Below are positions 25,601 through 37,600 of a stretch of DNA of 64,000 nt, piece by piece (position 1 is the first letter of the stretch; every line of letters starts with the position of its first letter). Where the stretch lies: NCBI RefSeq assembly GCF_048128805.1, contig NC_136002.1, forward strand, positions 25,750,602 to 25,814,601. Reading direction: 5' to 3'. Under the pieces are notes generated by a model. That model did no database searches and was not told where the DNA came from. It saw only the letters and a list, made by a program, of their open reading frames with translations. This DNA comes from Centroberyx gerrardi (taxonomy: Eukaryota; Chordata; Actinopteri; Beryciformes; Berycidae). Position numbers and translations under genes: made by a program.

Positions 25601-28600
25601 ATGTTTTGCCACTCATCTGAGAGGCTTCATCGGTTCTACTTGGGTTTGTTGGACATTGGAAATGCATTTTGCCATATCTTTTGAGAATGTCTTCTCTTGT
25701 GTCTGACAGTTTGCCAACACAGCAGTGCAGCACACAACTCTCTCCATGATGTCTTTCCTCTTGAAAAGAGCCCATAAGAATATGGAGTACCTTTTGGATA
25801 AGTCTGTGTGGCAGAACTCAGACATTTACACTCTTGACATGATGGAGGACCTGGTGCAGCAGTACAGGGAGACACTAAGCAAGGTAACGTCAAGGAATGT
25901 CGTCTTATACCTACAAATAGTAATGGTGCTTTATTCAGCATTTCACACTGAGATTCTTAGCCACATCAGCGTAAGAGTAAGATCTCCAACTTTCACTTTT
26001 TATGCTCTGTTCCAGATTTTGCCGGACATGACAGGCATAGTTGCAAAGTGGCAGTCGCTTACCAAGAAGGAAAAGGCAGAGGGTGAAGAAAAAAAGGGCA
26101 AGAAGGAGGAGAAGGATGATGCAAAGGATACTAAAACTGAAGTGCCTGGTAATAACATTTATAAGACATGCCGATTGTTTATTCTGACCAGTCCTGTAAA
26201 GTAAGGGCTTTAACCATCGTGTTTTTTATGTTGACAGAGGCTGAGACAGCTGAGGTCATCCTGCTGAAGGCTCTCATTCTCCAAGTCGTATGTCTTTACC
26301 AGAAAGTTGTGCCACATCTGGTTAGCCAGTGCAAATTCGACTTCAGCAAGCTCTTAAAAGGTAATGGTTTTTCCATGGAGTAGATGCAAGTTTTATTTCC
26401 ATCATGGTGGTAGTGGTTATTGCAACAAAAGCCTTCAAAGCCGAATCATTTTTTTTTAACCTCTCCAGGGATCGTGTCAGAGAAAGGCATGAGGGAAGAA
26501 GTTCCCCCAGTTCTGCAGTATCAGATACTGCAGCTCGCCTTGGATCTCCCTGCCAGCAAGTTCTCCTGGTTCCGCATACAGGTGAAGAAGTTGCACACTG
26601 CTGGTTTTACTTCATCAATCACTGTGTCATTTTCAGTGATTGTTGTTGTTCATGAGATGCTATGTTGTAATAACTGTTGTTTCCTGTGTTTTTATATTGT
26701 TTTTCTGTTCTCCAGGATGTTGCAGATACAGAATCAGCATCTGGAGAGAAGTCGGTGCTTTACCTGCTTCTCAAGATGTTTGTGAGCAGCAGTAACAGCC
26801 ACCTGAAGACCTCCACACAGATGCTGGTCCTTAAAGTAAGGAAATATTTATTTTTATTTTTATCTCTCTCAGCTCTGCTTTCAGTCTGCACTGTATTTAA
26901 GAAATTCATTTTTTGTTATCAAATAATTTCAAATGTTCCAACCAGGAAAAACGGTGGATAATTGTTGTTTTATTCCCATAATGATCCACTTGCACATTCA
27001 CCTAGTTTGATTTTTCTCTATAAAAATACATAGAAGTTTATCAAAATATCCCAGTAGTTCTCAACATTTCAAGCATAGCTTGGTGAATTCATATTTTTAT
27101 CTGTGGGCACAGCACCGTTTCTCTAGGATATGCTGGCATTATTTCACTTTTAAATCGGGCTGCTGCATCAGGAAAACAGTTTGTTCCCTGCAGTTTAGAA
27201 GTGTAGTTTGTCAATATTATTTGAAAGAGCTTGAAGCTCAATGATGCTGCTGTGAAGCTGTATTTGTAGGCTGCATGTTGGTTTGATGTGGAAAGGGCCG
27301 TGTAGGCGAAGGGCACTATGTTATTTTTGAGCTGCAAGAGTTTCAGATAAATTTGAACAAATTTCTCCTAAAAATATTGTTAAATTTCAAGTTTTGGGAA
27401 AAAGTGGCAACCTATTTAGTTTTTCCTCTGTTATCTCCAGGTTCTAAAGGACAGTGGAGTGTTTGAATACACCTGGACTGAACTGGAGCTCTGGCTGAAC
27501 CACCTGGCCGGACTAGAGCCGAACCAACAAGAGACTGTTATCCTGTTCCTAGAGAGGGTGAGTCCATCTCTTTCATCATGTTTTTTTATCTCAACATTTC
27601 TGGCTCTTATCTATGTAATAGTTTCCCAGTAGGATATATTAATGGTGTGATAGAAAAATAACAATTCAGTATTCTGGGACATGAGAAAGAAAAGCAGCCA
27701 TCTTGGTGTAGAGTGAGTACATAATAAACCAATTATTTGGGACTGAACGGTGAAAAGGGCGCTTTAGGTGAATTACTTCAGAGGTAATCCACATATACAG
27801 ATGTTATACGAGTACAGGTACAAAGTAATACTAAACCATAAGAAGCCGATGGCAGAAATACATAGTGGCTTTGTTTTGCTTGTGCAAAAACATGAATAAT
27901 TTAAATTACTGAAAAAATACTTACTGTACTATTAGTAGTTTTTATTTGTTACTTTCAACCTCTGCCTGTGTGTTCCATGAAATTATGAAATCCAAGAAAT
28001 TAAGTCAATATGGTCATAGTTTCAGCAATTTTTATACACCATATTCAACAGATATGACATTGAAAATATGTCAGAGTAAACAAAAGGCATTACTTGTGAT
28101 CTGATTGTGACGGTGTAATAACTATATACACCATTTGATTTTCCAAATTGTGAAAGCACCATAGCGGCTAGAGGTCCTGCAGAAGTTGATACTGTGTGGT
28201 GTATTTTGAAGCACCCACGTCTTCCTCCTTTCTTCATGTGTGCAACTGTACCAAGATCCTTATGAAGATGCATTCTAGACTTAGTTACTGTTATTTTTGG
28301 AGATCTCCTAAGCAAAATATTGCTTTCCATATAGTTTGTGTCACATAATTGGCAGTATTACTAAATATTCATTTTAAGTAAAAGTACATTTTAAGGTATT
28401 TGTTACAAAAGGCCCAGCTTTGGCTATTTATGCAGTGCTACTGGTTGCTAGGCAATCGGCACTGCTTGCAGCAAGCTGACTTCCTATAATATGATCATTA
28501 TGTAGCCCTCATTACTTAGTCCAGGGGTGCTCACACTTTTTCAGCATGCGAGCTACTTATAAAATGACCAAGTCACAAAGATCTACCCACTACAAAAATG

Positions 28601-31600
28601 CAAAACATAGAATTATTTTCAAATATATTGAGGATTCTTTATTTACAATGTATGTTGATGTACCCTGCGTAACCGCATGAGCCAATATTGCACAACACAA
28701 CTTAATTAACTATGAACATTTTTTGTAATTACATCAGTTTACTTTGATGACTTGCACTGAATTGAATCAGCCAGGGATGCATAGTCCGGACAGTAGCTGC
28801 TGACAGCCAGCCTCAAGCACACTTCCAAATGTTCATCAGTCATGGTGGAACGGTACTTGGACTTAATGATCTTCATGTGGTATTCTTCTTTGGTATTGCG
28901 ATGGTAGACTGGCAGATGAGGCAAACGCACTTGGAAAATGACATCGTGAAAAAAAAGTCCACCTCCCATTCCATATGAAAGTGATATGTTTTTGTCTTCT
29001 TACTTGGTCCAGCAACCCCACTCATTTTTGATGGTCATAAGCTTTCTTTAGTTTTAAAGAAAAAAGCGAGGGCTTAAAATTGGAGATAACTCGCTGACTA
29101 GCTTGTTAGTTTTGCTGCACTTAGTGCCTTTTTGCGCATGCGCGGTGACCTAAAGGTCAGAAAAATTTAGTTGTCATCTGACTGGCTGCCCTGTATGTCA
29201 ATCAAAAAAAAAATAGACGTCTATAGACGTCTATTTTTTTAATGTTATGCGATCTACCAATACACTTTTGCGATCGACTGGTAGATCGCGATCGACGTAT
29301 TGAGCACCCCTGACTTAGTCCTTGAGAAGCAGACAGCAACTTGCTAAATGAGTGCACTTATCCAATATGGCCACAGTTTTCTAATGCTGAAAGAACTACC
29401 CTAATTTACAATGTAGATTTTTTGTCCCCCCTCCAGGTGCTGGTGAGATTGGTGTGCAATTCTTACACATACACAGATAAGGTTGCTAGCCTGGTCCAGG
29501 AGGCCGCCTACCTGCAGGCTAACCTGAGCAGCCAGGAGGGAGACGCTGCCAGCATCCCCGTCTCACACATCGATGGTGAGTACTTACAAGATGCAATCAC
29601 AGTTGACTTCCTCCAGTCGTAAACCTGCGTGTGTGAAAATTGTGGCTTCGTTTCCAATCTGACAATGCCCTCTAGATGTACTAGACATGCTGGATGTCAT
29701 TATGGAGGGCAATGAAGGCGAGATGGAGGCGTTTGGGCCGTCCCTGAGTGATGACCTCATCATCCAGACCTTCCCCTTCAGCGCGGTGGTACCTGCTGCT
29801 CTCGAGGCCCGGAACAAACTGCCTGCAGATAAAGGTAAAGCAAGTCTGCCTCAAGTAGAACAAATAGGAAATGTATCAAATATGGAGAGGGGAACTCCAT
29901 ACCCTACATGGATGTGGATAAATATTTCAGGATTGATTCTGTGGTACTGTTGTAATGCTGGTAATCCTCTGTCTCTTCTACCTCAGGGGTGGTGTATGAT
30001 TACATGTCTGCAGTGCTGTCAGATGTGCTGCACTGTCAGAGAGAGCCGCTGCCCCTCTGTCTGGGTCTGCTGCAGTACGATAAAGAGCTCGTCTCCTCTG
30101 AACACTCTGCTGCTCCTCATCCCTCCGTCATACGCCTTCATCACTATTACTCTAAATGGCTACCACAGCAATGCCGGGAGGAACTGGTCAGTTTTCTGTA
30201 GCACTATGACACTGTTCCTATAATTGTGTGCCTTAGTAATTTCTAGATTTAGAAAATAACATTTCTCTTCTCACATGTTCCACAGTTCAAGTCCTCTGAA
30301 TGCCATTCCCGAGGATTGCCAGCCCCGATTTCATTCACTGCGCTGATGAAAGCTGAGTATAGCCAAGGACCCAGCGCTTTGCTTGAGGACACCTTCAGGG
30401 CGCAGGTGGAGGCGTCTCTGGTTACCATGGAGATGGTTGAGTTCCCAGTGGCGATCAAGCAGATCTTACTCTACGTCAAATCCACAGTGGACAACTTTGA
30501 CACGGTAAGAGCAGAAAACAGCCTGACTAGTTAATAGAACTTCCAGCCAAATAACATTTAGAACAGTTGTTGGAGTTTCATTCTTTTTTCTGCACAGTTC
30601 TCCAAAGACACAGGAATTCCAGTTTTGAGGACCTTAATGGGGATACTCCAGGATTTGGTGACCAAGCTACAAGGCTTTCAGGAGACAACAAACTCTGAGC
30701 CAGTGGCGGTGAACTCCCAGGAGGGATCAGACCTCTTCCTGGAAATAAACCAACCGTCCACAACAGAAACCAACAAAGAGCAGGTTGGGAAAAAGTTTTT
30801 ATTTGATTTTATTTGATGGGGGGGAAAAACTTATTTCTGTAAAAGTATGGTTGGTGATATCAAGTTTGTTTCTACTGTTAGAGGTACTGTATCTAATATG
30901 ACACCCTCTGTGTTTAGATCCTTGTTGCTGCTCTTAGCTCCATCTTCAAGCATCCATGTCTGGAGCAGTGGTTTCTGGCTCTGGAGCTGGCTGCTTTGCC
31001 TCCTCACACTCTGAACCCTGTCAGAATAAAGCATCTGTGTGCTCAGCTGAGTGATGACATTCTGGCGCTGCTGAAGACCAGTGCGCCCACTCTGAGTGAT
31101 CTGGGTCACCTGGAGCTTCTCAGTAGCTATGTGGGAGCCGTGGAGAGGTCTGTGCTGAAGGAGCTGCTGGAGAAGGGCTCCCAGGCTGCAGAGAGACAGT
31201 CCCGGCCTTTCCAAGCCCTCCTGTCTCTGCATGGCTTCATGGACTCCTCTCATCTGAGGGAGGTGGTCTCCACGTTGCTCCTCCTCCCCCAGGAGAGCCT
31301 CATCACACCCGGCAGTGACGAGGCACCGGCCGAGCTGAGCGCGTATGGTCGCACGGCGCTGCAGATCCTCACAGAGTGCAACTCGAACGCTTCCCAGGAC
31401 CACTCCCTCTCTCTGTCCCAGGCGCACCTCCACGGCCTGGGCACCCTGATGCTGTCCTGCTCCAGCCCCACGCTGGAGGCCTTCCTGCTGCAGACGCTCT
31501 CCGGTGAGCCAGGCAGTGCCAAGCTCATCCACACTGACGTGCTGCTGCACTGTCTCCAGCGGCCTCTCCCGGACGCTCAGGCCATCTGCTCCCTCCTGCT

Positions 31601-34600
31601 GCAGAACTGCTCCACCCACCGCCTCCGCTTCGAGCTGTGGTGCCTAGAGCCGGCAAACATGAAGAAGCTCTCAGACCAGGCAGAAACCTTCCTTCCACTG
31701 ATCAACACCTACCTGCAGACGGCAAGTAGGGAGGATCCTGCCAGGCCCAAAGATGGTGTGTACTACAATAAACTTTGACAAGCCTTGGCACACAACAGAA
31801 TTATTGTCTAAAAAATATACATTACTAGAATTTTATTGTCACTCATATCTTTTCCCTCATTTATACACATACTCAATTGCTGTGCTAATCTCTTGTAGTG
31901 CAAACAGAAGTTTTGAAAGCCTTGAAGCAAGCTCTTTTGGCCAAGTTGTGCCGCTTTGTTCTGGGAAACCAGACGGAAGACTCTGTGGCCCAGCATGCTG
32001 AAACTCTAGCCAGCCTGATCAAGCTCGCTGCAAACATCAAGGACATCAGGGACTTGATCAACAACCTGCCGACAGCCCTTCAAAGAGTCGACGGCTTTGA
32101 AAGGTGATGTCTCCAAAATATTACAGTATGTCAGGAATGTATAGTAAATTATTGATGTCAAAATGCATTGGCTCGTCCTAAATTCATTGTTTTCTCCACC
32201 AGATGGCAGCTAGTAGATGTTGTCACTGAGAAGCTGGCTGGTAATCCAGAGGAACAAGAAACCTGGAGGAAGTCTGTCGTCACTGCTGCCCTCAAGTGGC
32301 TCATCTCCTCTTACAGTCACTCCAAAGATCCGGCTGCTGCCCCATCAGCACAGGAGGAGAGCATCCTGGAGAGACTGCAAAGACTCCTAGTAAGTTCATC
32401 TTCCTCTTACGTACATTTTAGGATGTCCAAACATTATTTCATGCATTTTGTAATTTCTCTTCTTCACACAGACTTATACTGAAGACATCTCTACATCTGA
32501 ATGGAACAGTTTTGTCAAGAATGGACTGAAGTAAGAGATTCAGCTTAAACTTTTTCCTAGATTTTTGATGAACAGCATGTGTCACATCTGATATTTGTGG
32601 ACGACCTAAAGCAAAAATTCTCTCCCTGAAGATATCGCTACAGAGACCATCACTTCCTGGGCACCTTGAGCCACCTGTTGGAACTGCTGTACGGTGGCAG
32701 TGACATCCCCAAGGATCTGCTGCCCTTATCCACCATGCACATGATGATGAGTAGCCATTCTCTGTTCCTGCCCACCATGCTGGACTCCGATCATGAGCCT
32801 ACTGGGTTTCAGGCGAAAGGTAGATATGTAATAGAATAGAGTAAAAGATATGAAATTGCAAAGCTCAAGGTTAATGCTCAATTTTTAATATACGTAAATG
32901 ATATCAAACACAAACACACTTATTTTGTTGTCATTCCAGAAGCGCTAGTGTCCCTTCTTCTGTGTCTGGTGAAGAAATGCCCAACAGTCTGTAACATCAA
33001 TCACTTTGTTGTGCTTTTGGGAGCGTATGGAGCTACATTGAGTACATCAGGTAAAACAGTCAGTCTAGGTTTATGTGTATGTGTTTGTTTGTGTTTGTTG
33101 TGACTTTTATATAATTGAATGAAGGTTATAAAAGAGGTAGTTCATGCTAAAGGTTAAAACAAATTATACATTTCATTTGCATGTTAATTTGATTGGTAAA
33201 GGGAACTATGCACCTGCTCATTTGAGTTAGATGTGGTGAGACTACATTACCCATAATTCTTAGTGCCAGACCAGGAAGTTTCTGTTTAGACACAACTAGA
33301 GACAAATTAGGGCTAGCGGTGCATCTTTTATTTTTCTACACAAGCCAACAAAATGTAACGTGTCATTTGATTCAGTCAATTCGTCAATTTTGAAGGTAGT
33401 TAATCTACAGTGTTTGTAGATCTTTCTTCCTCTCACATCTTGTCTTGATTTGCAGATCAGAAACTGTTACTACTTCTTCAGGAATATGAAAGAAACAACG
33501 TTAGTCTGCTGACATTTCAGTAAGTTACATTTTATTTCGCATCTTGTACACACAACACGTGTTTATCTGATGGGAACAGTCGGTGTGTTGATGTAGTTGT
33601 GTGTTTTCACCTGCAGATGTGATGGGAACAGTCGGTATGTTGATGTAATTGTGTGTTTTCACCTGCAGATCCTTGTTGTGGGGCCCAGCGGCAGTGGAGC
33701 ACCACAAGACCAGGAAAAGCCTGGGAGCGTCTCTATGGAAACAGGCGAGCTCTGACGACCTGCTGGCCCTGCTGAAGACCGACCGGATGCTCCACACCGT
33801 CGCACACTTCCCCCAGCAACGCAGGATCATCCCTCTGGTTGGCACCTAATTCTTATTTACTTGCATAAGAGTTACATTTTCATGAGCAGTAGCCTTATTA
33901 TCCACGTTTTGCTCTGTTGCAGGAGGGCAAGGAGCTGCTATACAGTGAAAATGACGTGAAGGACCTCGGGGATTTGTATGATCCCTGTTTCCTTCTGCCT
34001 CTGTTCAGCACCATACTGCGGTCAGGTGGGAATATTTAACTGTTGCTGCCACTGCTCTAAATCAGTTTTTGTTATTTAAGCAATATCACACGAGAGGAAG
34101 TGTTGGTATACAGAATAACAGCACGTGTATGTTAACAGTATGATATTGCTTTTATGCAACAGTTCTATAAACAAAGCTATTTATCAAATAATGGTAATTT
34201 GAGAGAACAGAGTATGATTTTTATTTTTTATTCATCTCTGCCAACAAAATCAGCTCCCTCAGGATTTCATTCCCAAGTGTTGCCAAGCAACACATAAACT
34301 GTTTATATTATAACACCTGTAAAGCGAAGTGATACATAGCGGAAAACATCCCACTGCTGTTATACTGTATATCAGTACTCATGGAATGTCTCCTGTCCAA
34401 TCAAATTACTCGACCGGAACTAACTGTTATACTGTATAATGATGCTCACAACAGCTCCCCTTTTCTCCCTCTGTGTGACAGAGTGTGTGGTCGACTGTCT
34501 CAAGTTCGTCTCCAGCCATGCCTTCGGGGTAACTGTTATGGCCCTAAGCAGCTACGACCCCAAAGTGAGAGCAGCAGCGTACCACGTGCTCAGCTGTTTC

Positions 34601-37600
34601 TACCAGCACCTGGAGGGCGCTCGGTTCAGAGAGAAGAGACAGGTGAACGCAAAAGTCTCAGGGGAATGTTACGTGCGTATTCAAATATTATATATGTGAC
34701 AATCACCAAAAAAAAACATACTGATGAGCTTGTTTTTGTTCGCAGCTGCTCTACTTGATGGACACAGTGAAGAATGGTATCCGGCAGCAGAATCAAAGAC
34801 TCCCAATTGTGCTGACAACATATATCACCAAAGTAGCCCAGCAGATGCTCAAACCTGGTGTGTGCACACTCAATAAACCAGAAATCGTACATGAAATTAC
34901 CCCTTGACCTGTGCGATTTGGCCCATGGTGTATTTACAATAAGGATATTTGTGTTTACACAGGGATAATGACCCAATTTCCCATCTAATCTTGTTTTTCC
35001 TGATTTTCCCAGAGGACCACATGTACGTAGTGTTGAACAAGTTCCTGCTGTCCCATCAGAGTCTGGACTTCAGACGAGTCCCTGAGTTCTTCAAGCTCTT
35101 CTACGGCTTTGACTTGGAGGTATAGTATTAAAGGCAACTAAAAACATTGCGTCTTTTTTTCCGTTCTGTAAATCATTAATCACAGCTGATGAACCTTTCC
35201 CTGTCAAATAAATGACTGTCCAAATAGACTCTGCTTATATCAACAGCAGTCAACCTTCATCTGTGGTTTGTTTTGCTCAGTTCAGGATTTTTTTTTTTTA
35301 GACTGATGTTATCTGTTTCAGGGAAGGGGGTCAGCTGTGGGAGTGTGACTGATGCAATGTTTTTTATCTTTTTTCTGCAGCACAAGGTGGAACGGGAGTG
35401 GATCCTGAGCGTGCTGGAGGAAGGTGTAACCGATCGATACTGCTATGAACTGTGCGACCAGCAAGGCATCTTCCACAGCCTGTTGGGCTTCAGCAGCAGC
35501 CCCTTGTGCGATGAGCACGCCCAGGTACGTGCTGTGGGAGTCGGGCTGGTGCAACACACTGACAGCGAAGTCAAGAAAGATGACTGATGCTTTTAAAATG
35601 AACTCTGTAAAGAAAAGGATAAGGGAAGTCGAGACAGATGACTGATGCTCTAAAATGAACTTGATAAAGAAAGAGATAACTGAAGTCAAGAAAGATGAGC
35701 GACACTCTAAAATGAACTTGATAAACAAAGCAATAGTACAGTACAATATTGGAGGATTATGTCTGATATGCAGATATTCAACATTTGTCTCACATTTTGT
35801 GTGACCCACCAGGCCCAGATCATCAGGGTGTTGCGGCAGGCGGCCCATGTGACCAAAGCTGCTTATAACCTCACCAAGAGCTGTGGGCTCCTAACCTGGA
35901 TCCTGCAGGTGGTTGAAAGAAGGTGAGCTCAAGAGTGTGGTCCATTTGTCATCTTGACATATGATTTTTCCATTTTCACTCACACTACTACAATAATGTG
36001 TACAGTTATATTCTGCGTTCACTATATACATTTGTACCTCTTGTCCCTCTTAGGCATCTGGACCAGCATCTGCTGAGTGCCATCATAGATCTGCTCCATG
36101 TCCTGTGGTTTACTAACCTGGGGCAGAAGGAGAAGGAGACAGATGGAACCAAGACCTGCGCATCTAAAGAGGAGAAACCTCAGAGCTCAACGAAGTGTCT
36201 CCCTCTCCCACTTATCAATGAATTCCTGTGTGTGGCATCAAGTATCATAAGACACCTCAGGTAAGGGATCATTTCCTCTAGACACAGTCAGCAGTGGCAG
36301 GCCACCACAGGGAAAAAGTGTCAAAATATTTAGAATTTAGCTCAGTTCCACCCAAAAAGCAAAGCAGTGCTTTTATCATAGTAATGGATCCAAATAACAA
36401 TTATTTTATTGTGCAGCAGAATTAAAACTGGTTCTGTTTGCTCACCCATTCCCCTTTTAATCACAAGCAATTACCACCAACCACCAATGCTACAAAACAA
36501 TTTCAGAGCAAACTCTGGGCAAAATACTTCCACACTTCATCACCGTTAGGTTGGTAATATGTATGTGTACTCAGTGGTGAAAAATAATTAAACCGACTTA
36601 AAACTGTAATTAAAACAAGAGAGGATAGAGAGTGCCTCTATTGGGTTTTGTTCTGTGGAGCCATTTGTTCAAGGTACTCTTTGGGTTTGTTGCTCAATGA
36701 AAAAGGAAGAAGTTCGAAGGCACTCTTCAAACAAAAATGTTAAAAGTCTTTATTTAATGGCTAGTTCAAATGAACGTATTAACAACTACAACATGTTTTG
36801 GCCATGCTGTGGCCTTCATCAGGGGGCAACACACATGATTAAATGAGTCAGACAACAACTCTTGAGTGCGGTACTTTTCGATGAAGGCCTCAGCTTGGCC
36901 AAAATGTGTTGTAATTGTTTTTAGTACCGTATGTTCATCTTAACTAGCCATGAAATACAGGCTTTTACATTTTTGCTTGAAGAGTGCATTGGAACTCCTT
37001 CCTTCCTTCATTTCACCACACAAAACTGTGTTGTAATCAAAAACTGATTGAAACGTTAGCCTAACACACCACACATAATAAATGTGACGTTGTGGTCAAG
37101 GATTCCAGTGTTTGCTTGTCCTCCTCCTGGCAGGACGGGTGTGAAGGCCGCTCAGCTCAGCCTGTTCCTGCAGACTCTGGGCTCTGTGCTGAAGCATCGT
37201 GGGACGGCGCTCGGTGTAAACAAACAGGCGGACTGGCTCACGCTGCGCCCCCAGGCTCTGTCCTGTACTGAAGCCCTCGCTCTGCTCCAGTGCTGGGCCT
37301 CCCTGTCCCACAATGCAACGCTCCTCGCCCAGTTACACACTGTGACTGAAAAGCACAAAGTGAAGGAATTACTGGGTGAGTCCGATTAAGTTCTTGGGTC
37401 ACGTGGGGCAGCAGGGTGGTGTGAGTGGGGAGTGTCCAACGAGGGATCTGAACAAATCCATTTTCTCATGGTCGATTACTCAGTGTGCTCTGTGTCTAAA
37501 TGAATATTTGAATATTGTGCGTGTGCTGAAATGTCTCTCTATGATGCTGATCGGTTGTATCTCAGTTTTGCTTCTGTTACAAATGTCGTCATGCTAGTTG

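Noticed and set aside
30831..31619. 262-codon minus-strand frame inside urb1 exon 22
   Set aside because: Antisense shadow of a long GC-rich exon; the plus-strand frame is the URB1 protein.
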